NCBI GenBank assembly: GCA_048359995.1 | Contig: DBGCPK010000003.1 | Location: 144,057-208,056, forward strand | Reading direction: 5' to 3' | Origin: UBA3210 sp048359995 | GTDB lineage: Bacteria > Bacillota_I > Bacilli_A > RFN20 > CAG-449 | Length of the DNA: 64,000 bases | Part shown: positions 42,855-51,409 of the stretch, in pieces | Position numbering within the stretch: the first letter of the stretch is position 1 | Layout: each line of letters starts with the position of its first letter | Notes under the pieces: generated by a model | Databases searched by the model: none | What the model saw: only the letters and a program-made list of their open reading frames with translations | What the model was told of the DNA's origin: nothing | Position numbers and translations under genes: made by a program

Positions 42855-43220
42855 ATGTCCAACATGTTCTATTATTCGCAAAATCCTTACTATCGGAACA
42901 TTCCCAACAGCTTTTATTCCTTTTATCCTCGCATGGCGCGAAACGTTCGAGGATCGTTCAATTTCAATTCCATGTTGCAGTCCGCGCAGAAGGGAATCAA
43001 CACGATCAATCAGATCATTCCGCTTTATAAGCAGATTAAACCGATCTATCAGCAGGCAAAATCTTCCTTCGACGGGCTGAAAAAATACATCGTTCCCCGC
43101 GCGAAGCGAACCGCTTCGACATCACGAATGCAGGACAATCGGGTGTATGAAGAAAGAAGAACGGGCAACGCCACCTCTTTCAATTATACCCAAGCCGGTC
43201 CCTCAGATCCGTTTTTCTGA
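42855..43220 (+). CDS. YqfQ/VrrA-like protein
   Basis: The 121-residue protein starts Tyr/Asn-rich and has a central helical segment LQSAQKGINTINQIIPLYKQ followed by IKPIYQQAKS, reminiscent of YqfQ/VrrA, whose gene lies near trmK and sigA in Bacillus and is linked to spores. The tail is basic then Thr/Asn-rich. Its ribosome site (GGTGAT) is modest. It overlaps the 3' end of trmK, on the opposite strand, by 18 bases. Confidence 0.6.
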   Translation: MSNMFYYSQNPYYRNIPNSFYSFYPRMARNVRGSFNFNSMLQSAQKGINTINQIIPLYKQIKPIYQQAKSSFDGLKKYIVPRAKRTASTSRMQDNRVYEERRTGNATSFNYTQAGPSDPFF

Positions 43221-43895
43221 AAGCGAAGTCAGCATCTCCTGATCCTTACGAATCTCGATCTCGATCTCCGTGCGCCTCGACGGGGATAATTCCTCGTTTT
43301 CCAGCAACCGTCTGTGCGTTTGGATTCTCGCGCGATAAAGGGAAAGAAACGTCTCTTCCTTTTTGACGAGATTGATCGGTCCGTAACGGTATTGCCTGTC
43401 GTCGTAAGTCGCTCTTCCTCTTTCAAACAGCATGATCGGATAGAAATGTTCGTCGAAAACGACGGATTCGTCGGCGATGCGGTAACCTAATGCGACGATT
43501 CTCCTTCTGACCTCTTCTTCCTTGCTCTGCGGCGAGAGAAGAAAGAAGTCGATGTCGGCGAGTTTTTCTCTCGAAGTCTCGACGATGGAGATCATCAGGT
43601 CTCCGCCCATGCCGGCGAGAATGACGAAAGAATATTCCGAAGGAAGTTCTTTCAGCCCGTCGGATAGAGAAATTACGGCTTTTCCTTCCGAAATCGCACC
43701 TTTCAGATTCTCTTCGAGTCGCCGATATGGACCGATTTTATTGTCGGAGGCAAAGCATCGCGAAGCCTTTCCCGTTTCCAGAAGATATCGGCACAAAAGC
43801 CCGTGATCGGCGCCGATGTCGGCGCAAAAAGCCCCTTTCGGAACGAAAGAGGCGATCGCTTTCAAGCGCGCCGAAAGGCGGATCTTATTCTCCAC
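43203..43895 (-). CDS. trmK: tRNA (adenine-22-N1) methyltransferase TrmK
   Basis: The ~230-residue SAM-dependent enzyme has SARLKAIASFVPKGAFCADI, DIGADHGLLCRYLL (SAM site), FVILAGMGGDLMISIVE and LLSPQSKEEEVRRRI, followed by a C-terminal coiled helical pair. I choose the GTG at 43895, which overlaps the rpoD stop; upstream frame is inside rpoD and shows no homology. The rpoD-trmK neighbourhood matches Bacillus sigA-yqfN. Confidence 0.92.
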   Translation of the reverse strand: MENKIRLSARLKAIASFVPKGAFCADIGADHGLLCRYLLETGKASRCFASDNKIGPYRRLEENLKGAISEGKAVISLSDGLKELPSEYSFVILAGMGGDLMISIVETSREKLADIDFFLLSPQSKEEEVRRRIVALGYRIADESVVFDEHFYPIMLFERGRATYDDRQYRYGPINLVKKEETFLSLYRARIQTHRRLLENEELSPSRRTEIEIEIRKDQEMLTSLSEKRI

Positions 43896-45159
43896 GGTAA
43901 TCCCCGAAGCGCTTGGCTCTGGTCGGGTGGCGGAGTTTCCGAATCGCTTTGGCTTCGATTTGACGAATCCGTTCGCGGGTAACGCCGAATTCTTTACCGA
44001 CTTCCTCCAATGTACGCGGCCGTCCGTCATCGAGACCGTAACGAAGTCGGAGAACTCTCTCCTCTCGGTCGGTGAGATCTTTCATCACCGAATACAACTC
44101 GTCTTTCAGCAGCGACTTCGTCGTAAATTGCGAAGGCGATTCGGTGTCCTTGTCTTCCAGAAAATCGCCCAAGTGCGAATCGTCTTCCTCGCCGATCGGC
44201 GTTTCGAGAGATACCGGATCCAGCGCGATCTTCTGAATTTCCCGGATTCTGTCCGGAGACAGGCGGCTGGAAGGGTCCATTTTATCGGAAATCTCTTTGG
44301 CCGTCGGTTCTCTGCCCAATTCCTGAATCAACGCTCTTTGATAACGAGTGATCTTATTGATCGTTTCAACCATATGCACCGGAATGCGGATGGTTCGCGC
44401 TTGATCGGCGATGGCGCGCGTGATCGCCTGACGGATCCACCATGTGGCGTAAGTCGAAAACTTGAAACCTTTGGTGTAATCGAATTTTTCCACCGCTTTG
44501 ATGAGTCCGAGGTTTCCTTCCTGAATCAGATCGAGGAATTGCATTCCCCGACCGACATAATGCTTGGCGATGGAAACGACAAGGCGAAGATTCGCTTTGA
44601 TCAATTCGTCTTTGGCGTCCTGATCGCCCATCAGAATTTTTTTCGCCAAATCGATCTCTTCGTCCGCGGACAATAGGCGGACGCGCCCGATTTCTTTCAA
44701 ATACATCTTCACGGGATCGTTGACCTTGATGTTGTCCGAAGCGATGATGTTTTCGAAATCGATGTCGATTTCCTCTTCTTCGACTTCGTCCGGATTGAAT
44801 TCTTCTGCGAAGAGATCGCTGTCGTCGGTGATCGTCCCCTCTTTCAGATCCTTTTCGTTGAATTCCAAATCGTCGAGATCGTCGTCGGCTTCGTCGGAAA
44901 CGACTTCAATCTCCCGACTTTTGAAATACTCGATCAATTCCTGAACGTCTTCGTCGGTAAGATCCAAATGCGCGGTCGCGTCGAGGAGATCTTCCTGAGA
45001 AATCTGATGATCCTGTTTTCCGATCTTTTCGAATCGCTTCTTGATCTGATCCAAAGTTTCGATATCTTCGTCGATGTCGTCGCGGATTTCCACGATCGAA
45101 TCGTCGAGCAATTCGTCTTCGTCGTAGATTTCTTCTTCGTCTTTTGCTTTTTTTGCCAT
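43885..45159 (-). CDS. rpoD: Primary sigma factor RpoD/SigA
   Basis: The 424-residue factor has an acidic N-terminal region, region 1.2 (NDPVKMYLKEIGRVRLLSAD), region 2 (YVGRGMQFLDLIQEGNLGLI, TYATWWIRQAITRAI), region 3 and region 4 (RLRYGLDDGRPRTLEEVGKE, VTRERIRQIEAKAIRKL). The start at 45159 follows a perfect AGGAGG at 7 bases. It directly follows dnaG (1-base gap), the classic macromolecular synthesis operon. Confidence 0.97.
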   Translation of the reverse strand: MAKKAKDEEEIYDEDELLDDSIVEIRDDIDEDIETLDQIKKRFEKIGKQDHQISQEDLLDATAHLDLTDEDVQELIEYFKSREIEVVSDEADDDLDDLEFNEKDLKEGTITDDSDLFAEEFNPDEVEEEEIDIDFENIIASDNIKVNDPVKMYLKEIGRVRLLSADEEIDLAKKILMGDQDAKDELIKANLRLVVSIAKHYVGRGMQFLDLIQEGNLGLIKAVEKFDYTKGFKFSTYATWWIRQAITRAIADQARTIRIPVHMVETINKITRYQRALIQELGREPTAKEISDKMDPSSRLSPDRIREIQKIALDPVSLETPIGEEDDSHLGDFLEDKDTESPSQFTTKSLLKDELYSVMKDLTDREERVLRLRYGLDDGRPRTLEEVGKEFGVTRERIRQIEAKAIRKLRHPTRAKRFGDYRGE

Positions 45160-45160
45160 T

Positions 45161-46948
45161 TTAGTTACCTCCTGCACTATCTTTGTTTTTCTTTCGAACG
45201 AATTCGGCCAAACGCCTGACTTTTTCCTGTTGAGTGATTTCCAGATTGTCGTTGCTGTACGTCTTTTTATTCCGGATTTTCTCATTTTTCTCTTTCAGCT
45301 TCCCGATATATTCTTCCATTCTTTTTTCGCTGTATTCCGGAACGGAATCGGAACGCATATCCTGCAATTCGATCACTTTATTGACCAATGCTCTCGACGC
45401 GCCCGTTTCATCGTCGGACAACCTCGTGATGAAGTCGGAGATATCCATCGAATCGCGTTCGGCGTAGTAATCCAGAATATAATCGGCCAAATCCGAATAG
45501 GTTTTATCCAAGATGTAATTGTTTCCTTTGTTTTTGTAATCTTCCGCGGCCCTCTTAGAGTCGAGCATGAGGCGGATCAGTCCGTTCAGCAATGCCTGAT
45601 AGGACGTATACTTTTTCACCGTGTGCGTCTCGGGAATCGGATCGAAAAAGCGTTCCGATTCTCGCGGCTTGTTCGAAATCATTCTGCGATACGTTTCAAT
45701 CGAAATTCCCGTCAGTTCGCTGACTTTTTGCAAAAGAAATTCCCTATCTATCGCATCTCCGGTTGAATTTGCGTAACGGATGATCTGAACGGAGAATTCT
45801 TTCTTTCCCGCGATCGTACTTAAATCGATCCGCTTCTGAAAATACGCCAGAACGAATTCCTCCCGCGTCATCAGCCTTTGCAGGAATTTTTTCAACGCCT
45901 CTCCGCCGTATTTCTGAAAAATCTCGTCGGGATCGAGTTGGCAGTCTCTGTAATTGACGACGCGATATTTGATTTTCTCCGCGTCCAGCGTTTCGATCAT
46001 CGCGAGCATACCGTGCTGTCCGGCATCGTCGCCGTCCAGACAAAGCCGAACTTCGACGTTCAGCTTTTTCAACAATTTGGCATGCTGAGCGGTGAACGCC
46101 GTTCCCATCAACGCGACCGCGGATTTCACGCCGATCCGATAGAGGCTGAAAACGTCCATAAAACCTTCGGTGACGTAGACGCAACCTTCGCGCTTGGCTT
46201 CTTTCGACGCGTTCTGATAGTTGTACAGCACGCTCGACTTGTTGAAGACGGCGGTATTCAGCGAGTTGACGTATTTGGCCTCGTCGGCGTCGTCGCGGAT
46301 TCTTCGTCCCGAGAACCCGACGACATCTCCGAATTCGTTGTAAAGCGGGAAAATCAGCCTTCCGCGAAACCGATCGAGAAATTGATTGCCGGCGCGGGTC
46401 AGTATTCCTGCCTTGTCCAACGTGTCGATGGAGATATTCTGCCCTCGGAGAAGTTTGATCGAAACATCGCCCCCGTCGGGAGAAAAACCCAAAGAAAAGT
46501 AACGGCTCATCTCTTCGGGAATGTTTCGCTTTTCCAAATACTTTTCCGCCTCCGATCCCATCTGCGAGTGAATCAGGTAGGCGTAAATTTCATTGGTTTT
46601 CTTTAACGCGTCCAGTATTTTCTTCGTCTCGTCGTCCACTTTTCGGACGGGTCGATCCAACTCCTCGCTCTCGAATCCGATGAGAGCCGCTACTTTCCGA
46701 ACGGCTTCGATGAAGGAGACTTTCTCATAATCCTGCACGAACGTGAAGACGTTTCCGCCGCTTCCGCAGGAAAAACATTTGTAAATCTGCTTTGCACGGG
46801 AGATTTGAAGCGACGGATTCTTATCGTTGTGAAACGGACAGACCGCAAGAAAAGAATTCCCTTTTTTTATCACTTCGATATAGTTGGATATCACGTCCAC
46901 GATGTCGGCTTTTTGCCGGATTTCTTCGATAATCTCTGGTGAAATCAT
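45161..46948 (-). CDS. dnaG: DNA primase DnaG
   Basis: The 595-residue primase has the CHC2 zinc finger (CPFHNDKNPSLQIS...CFSCGSGGN), the RNA-polymerase domain with YFSLGFSPDGG and FSGRRI, the Toprim motifs VTEGFMDVFSLYRIGV and LCLDGDDAGQHGM, and a helicase-binding C-terminal domain. It lies between glyS and rpoD. Confidence 0.96.
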   Translation of the reverse strand: MISPEIIEEIRQKADIVDVISNYIEVIKKGNSFLAVCPFHNDKNPSLQISRAKQIYKCFSCGSGGNVFTFVQDYEKVSFIEAVRKVAALIGFESEELDRPVRKVDDETKKILDALKKTNEIYAYLIHSQMGSEAEKYLEKRNIPEEMSRYFSLGFSPDGGDVSIKLLRGQNISIDTLDKAGILTRAGNQFLDRFRGRLIFPLYNEFGDVVGFSGRRIRDDADEAKYVNSLNTAVFNKSSVLYNYQNASKEAKREGCVYVTEGFMDVFSLYRIGVKSAVALMGTAFTAQHAKLLKKLNVEVRLCLDGDDAGQHGMLAMIETLDAEKIKYRVVNYRDCQLDPDEIFQKYGGEALKKFLQRLMTREEFVLAYFQKRIDLSTIAGKKEFSVQIIRYANSTGDAIDREFLLQKVSELTGISIETYRRMISNKPRESERFFDPIPETHTVKKYTSYQALLNGLIRLMLDSKRAAEDYKNKGNNYILDKTYSDLADYILDYYAERDSMDISDFITRLSDDETGASRALVNKVIELQDMRSDSVPEYSEKRMEEYIGKLKEKNEKIRNKKTYSNDNLEITQQEKVRRLAEFVRKKNKDSAGGN

Positions 46949-46958
46949 GTCTGCCTCG

Positions 46959-48326
46959 TCAGAACCGAATCTTCTCCGAAAGGTAGTTTCTTACCTCTCC
47001 GATCGGAATCCGGACTTGCTCCATCGTATCCCTGTCCCGTAGGGTGACGCAACGATCCTCGACGGAATCGAAGTCGAACGTCAGACAGAACGGCGTGCCG
47101 ATCGCGTCCTGACGGCGATAACGTTTCCCGATCGAACCGGTCTCATCGTATGTTACCGAGAAATCTTTGCACAAATCGCGGAAGATTTCTCCCGCGCTTT
47201 CGTTCAGTTGCTTTGAAAGAGGAAGCACCGCGATTTGATACGGCGCGAGGAACGGATGAAGGTGCAGAACGACGCGGGTGTCGTTCGTCAACGATTCGAT
47301 TTCATATGCGTCGCACAAAGCGGTGAGGACGACACGGTCGACGCCGACAGCCGGCTCGACGCAGTACGGAATATAATTCTCCTTGGTAATCGGATCGGTG
47401 TAACTCAGATTTTCACCGGAATGCTCGGTATGCCGTTTCAAATCGTAATCGGTGCGATCGGCGATTCCCCAAAGTTCGCCCCAACCGAACGGAAAACGAT
47501 ACTCGATATCGGTGGTCGCTTTCGAATAGAACGCCAGCGCCGCAGGATCGTGATCGCGGCAGCGGAGATTCTCTTCGCGGATATTCAAAGAGATCAAAAA
47601 ATCCCAGCAATATTTTTTCCAATAATCGAACCATTTCAGATCTTCGCCGGGGCAACAGAAAAATTCCATTTCCATCTGTTCGAATTCCCTTGTTCGGAAG
47701 ACGAAATTCCCCGGAGTGATCTCGTTCCGGAACGATTTTCCGATATCGCACAGCCCTAACGGCAACCTTTTCCGCGTGCTTCTCACCACGTTGGCGAAAT
47801 TGACGAATAATCCCTGCGCCGTCTCCGGACGAAGGTACACTTCCGATTTGCTGTCTTCAGTTACCCCGATATGCGTCTTGAACATCATCTGAAACTGACG
47901 GACGTCGGTGAAATCGCTGTTCCCGCAGCGCGGGCAACGAATGCGATGCTCGCGGATAAAGTCGATCATCTGCTCGTTGGTCCACTGACCGACCTCGATA
48001 CCGGCTTGCGCCTCGATCAATTCGTCCGCGCGATGACGGGATTTGCACGCTTTGCAGTCGATCAAAGGATCGGAGAAATTCGTGATATGCCCCGTCGCCT
48101 CCCAGACGCGGGAATTCATGATGATAGCCGGATCGAGTCCGACGTTCATCGGTTGCTCCTGTACGAATTTCTTCCACCATGCCTTTTTGACGTTATTTTT
48201 GATGAGAACGCCCAAAGGTCCGTAATCCCACGCGTTGGCAAGACCGCCGTAGATTTGAGAACCCGGAAAGAAAAAACCCGATACTTGCAGGTGATTCACG
48301 ATCTCTTCGAATTTATTTTTTGCCAT
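46959..48326 (-). CDS. glyS: Glycyl-tRNA synthetase (alpha-2 type)
   Basis: The 455-residue class II synthetase is the single-chain eukaryote/Bacilli-mollicute form: SQIYGGLANAWDYGPLGVLI, the CxxC zinc pairs (CKAC, CPRC), YLRPETAQGLFVNFANV (motif 2 region) and ALCDAYEIE with the C-terminal anticodon-binding domain. Bacillus has the two-subunit glyQS here; the alpha-2 enzyme supports a mollicute or Erysipelotrichia affinity. Confidence 0.95.
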   Translation of the reverse strand: MAKNKFEEIVNHLQVSGFFFPGSQIYGGLANAWDYGPLGVLIKNNVKKAWWKKFVQEQPMNVGLDPAIIMNSRVWEATGHITNFSDPLIDCKACKSRHRADELIEAQAGIEVGQWTNEQMIDFIREHRIRCPRCGNSDFTDVRQFQMMFKTHIGVTEDSKSEVYLRPETAQGLFVNFANVVRSTRKRLPLGLCDIGKSFRNEITPGNFVFRTREFEQMEMEFFCCPGEDLKWFDYWKKYCWDFLISLNIREENLRCRDHDPAALAFYSKATTDIEYRFPFGWGELWGIADRTDYDLKRHTEHSGENLSYTDPITKENYIPYCVEPAVGVDRVVLTALCDAYEIESLTNDTRVVLHLHPFLAPYQIAVLPLSKQLNESAGEIFRDLCKDFSVTYDETGSIGKRYRRQDAIGTPFCLTFDFDSVEDRCVTLRDRDTMEQVRIPIGEVRNYLSEKIRF

Positions 48327-48373
48327 TTTAAACCTTCTTCTACTTGATTTTATTCAAAAAATCAATTAAGGAG

Positions 48374-48403
48374 ATAGTAGCAAAAAGAAAAAACGTTTGT
48401 CAA
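48374..48403 (-). promoter_or_regulatory. Predicted sigma-A promoter of glyS-dnaG-rpoD-trmK
   Basis: On the minus strand a perfect TTGACA (48398-48403) lies 18 bases from TACTAT (48374-48379). It sits in the recO-glyS gap, whose length rules out a T-box. Confidence 0.6.
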
Positions 48404-48418
48404 CCCATTATAAGTGTA

Positions 48419-49144
48419 TTACGAATGCGTCGTCCGGTAAATTTCCAAACTCTTGATCTCGCGAAATCCGAAAGATTCGGAGAGAAAGTCGCAAAGTTCG
48501 CGAATCAGCGAAAGCGCGAGTCCCCCGTCGATGACGTGATGCGCCATCTTGTCGAAAGGAACCATGAAGATGTAACGGAACGTTTTCAGGTAATTCTCGC
48601 TTCTGAGTTCCGTCGATAGATCGGCGCAATTTCGGCAGATAAATCCGCCTTCCGGAAATGAAACGCCGACGATATCCTTCTTTCCTCGACATCGAACGCA
48701 GGCGGAATATTCCAAGTCATAGCCGCTGTGCTTGACGATCTGCGCGAGCATAATCACCGTCAGCGTCGCTTCGTCGAATCCGCGATCCAACAATTCCAGA
48801 TAGTTTTTCAGATAAGGAAAGATTTCCGCGTTGTCTTCGTCGATGAACTTGACGATCGCTTCGTTGATCAGGTTGACCGAAGAAAGTTTTTCCAGCGATT
48901 CGTAAAAATGAGAATATGTCTTGACGCACTTTCCCTGTATCAGCGAAAGTTTGTCCGCTTTGGAATTCAGCGTAAACTGGGAATAAGAAAATGGAAGACA
49001 GCAGGACTTGTTCTTGCTGTTGATCGACAAGACCGACCGCGCCAGAAAAGAGACGATTCCGTCTTTGGTGACGACGGAAATCATCGCGTCTTTTTCTTTG
49101 TACGGACTCTGCCGGATCACAATGCCTTCCACGTTGAATTTCAT
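48419..49144 (-). CDS. recO: DNA repair protein RecO
   Basis: The 241-residue protein has the N-terminal OB fold (FNVEGIVIRQSPYKEKDAMI), a helical middle and a zinc site (CVRCRG, CRNC). It helps RecA load through RecFOR. One base separates its start from the era stop, the normal era-recO order. Confidence 0.93.
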   Translation of the reverse strand: MKFNVEGIVIRQSPYKEKDAMISVVTKDGIVSFLARSVLSINSKNKSCCLPFSYSQFTLNSKADKLSLIQGKCVKTYSHFYESLEKLSSVNLINEAIVKFIDEDNAEIFPYLKNYLELLDRGFDEATLTVIMLAQIVKHSGYDLEYSACVRCRGKKDIVGVSFPEGGFICRNCADLSTELRSENYLKTFRYIFMVPFDKMAHHVIDGGLALSLIRELCDFLSESFGFREIKSLEIYRTTHS

Positions 49145-49145
49145 C

Positions 49146-50033
49146 TTAATCTCTATCGTCGTATCCGAATTCTCTCAAATAGTTGTCGCTGTCTCTCCAC
49201 CGCTCTTCAACGCGGACGAAAGTCGTCAAATGGACTTTTCTCCCGAGAAGTTTTTCGATTTCTTTCCGAGATGCCGTCCCAATTCTGCGGATCATATTAC
49301 CCTGCTTTCCTACGAGAATCCGCTTCTGCGATTCTCTTTCGCAGACAATCGTCGCGTCGACGGAAACCGCGTTGTTATTTTTGACCATTCTCTCGATTTT
49401 AACCGCGCAGGAATGCGGTATCTCCTGCTGAGTCAGCAAAAGTATCTGCTCGCGGACGATTTCTCCGACCAAAAAGGATAAAGGATGATCGGACTTCATC
49501 TCGTCGGGATAGAATTTATCTCCTTCCGGAAGAAAAGCTTTCACTTTTTTTAACAGCAGATCCAAATTCACGCCTTTCAAAACCGATATTTCGACAATTT
49601 CCCCCTTCGGAAGAACGGCGGAATACTCTTTTTTCAGATTTTCGATCAAAAAGACGTTCGTCAAGTCGATCTTGTTGAATGCGACGATCAAGGGAACTTC
49701 GAGATCGCGAAGATGACCGATTAACGGAAGATCTTTTTCGCGCACAAACGGCACACCGGCGTCGATCAAAAGGATTACGCCGTCGATTCCTTCCAGCGAA
49801 GCGTAAACCTGACGGTTCATATATCTGTCCAATTTCTGATGCGGATTCAGGAAACCCGGCGTGTCGATGAAGACGATTTGACCGTCCTCGTCGTTGTAAA
49901 TGCCTTGAATCGAATTCCGCGTCGTCTGCGGTTTCGGCGTGCAAATCGAAATCTTGTTTCCCGTCAACGCGTTGATCAGCGAAGACTTTCCCGCGTTGGT
50001 CTTGCCGACGATCGATATAAATCCCGACTTCAT
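49146..50033 (-). CDS. era: GTPase Era
   Basis: The 295-residue ribosome-assembly GTPase has the P-loop SIVGKTNAGKSSLINAL, the switch PQTTRNSIQGI, DTPGFLNPHQKLDRYM, AFNKIDL and a C-terminal KH domain (RILVGKQGNMIRRIGTASR). The start at 50033 has GGTGA upstream, inside the end of cdd; longer upstream frame is cdd sequence in the wrong frame. Confidence 0.96.
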   Translation of the reverse strand: MKSGFISIVGKTNAGKSSLINALTGNKISICTPKPQTTRNSIQGIYNDEDGQIVFIDTPGFLNPHQKLDRYMNRQVYASLEGIDGVILLIDAGVPFVREKDLPLIGHLRDLEVPLIVAFNKIDLTNVFLIENLKKEYSAVLPKGEIVEISVLKGVNLDLLLKKVKAFLPEGDKFYPDEMKSDHPLSFLVGEIVREQILLLTQQEIPHSCAVKIERMVKNNNAVSVDATIVCERESQKRILVGKQGNMIRRIGTASRKEIEKLLGRKVHLTTFVRVEERWRDSDNYLREFGYDDRD

Positions 50034-50035
50034 AC

Positions 50036-50440
50036 TCACCTTTTCAAATTCGATTCGTCGAAAATATGCGGCAGAAGACCGCGGATATCGGAGACCAGTT
50101 TTTCGCCTTTCCGATTGGCGATGACGATCGGCGCGTCGAGAGGAAACAATTCGCTGATGACCTGACGGCAGGCTCCGCACGGATACGGAAGGCTCTCTCC
50201 GTCGGCGACAATGGCCAACGCTTTCAGATTCTCTCTCTTATATCCGTTCATATAGACGTGATACAAAGCGCATCGTTCCGCGCACATTCCCGAAGGATAC
50301 GCGGCATTTTCGATATTCGCGCCCAAAAAAATCCGATTGTCGTCGGTCAGCACCGCCGCGCCGACGGCGTAATGCGAATACGGCGAATACGAGAGTTTTC
50401 TCGCTTCGTCCGCTTTTTCGATCAAAACGTTCAAATCCAT
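50036..50440 (-). CDS. cdd: Cytidine deaminase
   Basis: The 134-residue zinc enzyme shows AVLTDDNRIFLGANIENAAY, CAERCALYHVY (catalytic Glu and zinc Cys) and YPCGACRQVISE. The ATG at 50440 has AGGGGG upstream. In Bacillus dgkA lies between ybeY and cdd; here it is absent. Confidence 0.95.
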   Translation of the reverse strand: MDLNVLIEKADEARKLSYSPYSHYAVGAAVLTDDNRIFLGANIENAAYPSGMCAERCALYHVYMNGYKRENLKALAIVADGESLPYPCGACRQVISELFPLDAPIVIANRKGEKLVSDIRGLLPHIFDESNLKR

Positions 50441-50450
50441 ACATTTCCCC

Positions 50451-50915
50451 CTATAAGTGCAGAATTTCCATAATCTGATCCTGAATGTCGAACATCGTCT
50501 TTTCGTCGCTTTTGCTTTGGTGATCGTATCCCAAAAGATGAAGAAGGCCGTGCGTAAACAGGAAAGCCATTTCTCGATCCAGCGAGTGATCGTACTCCGC
50601 CGCCTGCTCTTTCGCCTTGTCGACGCAGATAAAGATTTCCCCCAAATCTCGAGGCATCCCCGATGTCCGGATAATCGGATTCTCTCCTTCCACGCGGTCC
50701 TCAAAAGCGAACGAGATGACGTCGGTCGGACGATCGATGTTCCGATACTCGCGATTGATTTCATGAATTCGCGATCGATCGACCAAATTGACTTCGAAGA
50801 TGAAATAGTCGTCTAAATTCAGATGAGCGAAGATCACTCCGGCCAAATGGGAAAAGTAGTCCTCGTCGTAAACGGATACCTTGCTCTCGTTGTTAAAACT
50901 CATTTCCACTTTCAT
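50451..50915 (-). CDS. ybeY: Endoribonuclease YbeY
   Basis: The 154-residue 16S rRNA-processing enzyme has RPTDVISFAFED and the zinc motif HGLLHLLGYDH. The start at 50915 follows AGAGGTG by 6 bases. Its upstream promoter borders, and its -35 lies in, the left copy of the 55-bp repeat. Confidence 0.95.
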   Translation of the reverse strand: MKVEMSFNNESKVSVYDEDYFSHLAGVIFAHLNLDDYFIFEVNLVDRSRIHEINREYRNIDRPTDVISFAFEDRVEGENPIIRTSGMPRDLGEIFICVDKAKEQAAEYDHSLDREMAFLFTHGLLHLLGYDHQSKSDEKTMFDIQDQIMEILHL

Positions 50916-50941
50916 CGTCTGCACCTCTTTTTCGTATAGAG

Positions 50942-50970
50942 ATTATAGCATATCCGAAAAGATATTTACA
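50942..50970 (-). promoter_or_regulatory. Predicted promoter of ybeY-cdd-era-recO
   Basis: On the minus strand TATAAT (50942-50947) is 17 bases from TGTAAA (50965-50970). The last T of the -10 lies just outside the repeat; the other copy reads TATAAC. Confidence 0.5.
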
Positions 50971-50997
50971 TTTTTATTTTCGATACTTTTTTCGGAT
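50943..50997. repeat. 55-bp direct repeat, left copy
   Basis: Identical to 55704-55758 except for one base (G for A within CCGAAAAGATATT). On the minus strand it contains the last seven sense codons and stop of the C39 gene, followed by a 9-bp inverted repeat (ATCCGAAAA/TTTTCGGAT) and part of the ybeY promoter. Confidence 0.97.
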
Positions 50998-51020
50998 ATC
51001 AATACCATTATGGGAATCGT

Positions 51021-51247
51021 TCAAACACTTTCAATTTCGCCTTCAATGTATCTCCATAAGCGTTTTTCTTCTTCATTAAAGTTTTCTTCAATGTAGAATC
51101 GATATCTCTTTTCTTTTTTCATCGACTCCGCTACCTCAAGAGTACGGCAAATCTTGAATAATGAATTGACCATAATCTTTCCATCACATCAAAATACCGT
51201 GCTTTTTCCTCTTTATCAAAAGTCATCTCTTCCTGCAAACTTTCCAT
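51021..51247 (-). pseudogene. Small frameshifted reading frame, unknown
   Basis: Two short minus-strand frames overlap: 51247-51131 (38 residues, MESLQEEMTFDKEEKARYFD at its start) and 51173-51021 (50 residues, ending RYIEGEIESV). Read with one frameshift they give a ~75-residue charged helical protein. I recognise no family. The rest of 50998-51360 shows nothing else I can name. Confidence 0.35.
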
Positions 51248-51359
51248 TGTACCTAATTCCTTTCCTTAACGTTTGCTAGATATTACCTCTTAAAAAAATA
51301 GTATTCAAGTCATATGCAACTTATAATTTTTCAAAAATGTGAACATTACTAAGTAGAAT

Positions 51360-51390
51360 AAAAGAATCCTCCATAAGTGATGACTCTTTT
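51360..51390 (-). terminator. Terminator after the metallopeptidase gene
   Basis: On the minus strand AAAAGAGTC and GATTCTTTT pair (one G-U) around a 13-base loop, followed by ATT. It lies about 20 bases past the stop. Confidence 0.55.
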
Positions 51391-51409
51391 ATTAGTCTTT
51401 AATAATTCA

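Noticed and set aside
48327..48418. T-box leader for glyS
   Set aside because: Only about 50 bases lie between the predicted start point and the ATG, with no terminator hairpin.
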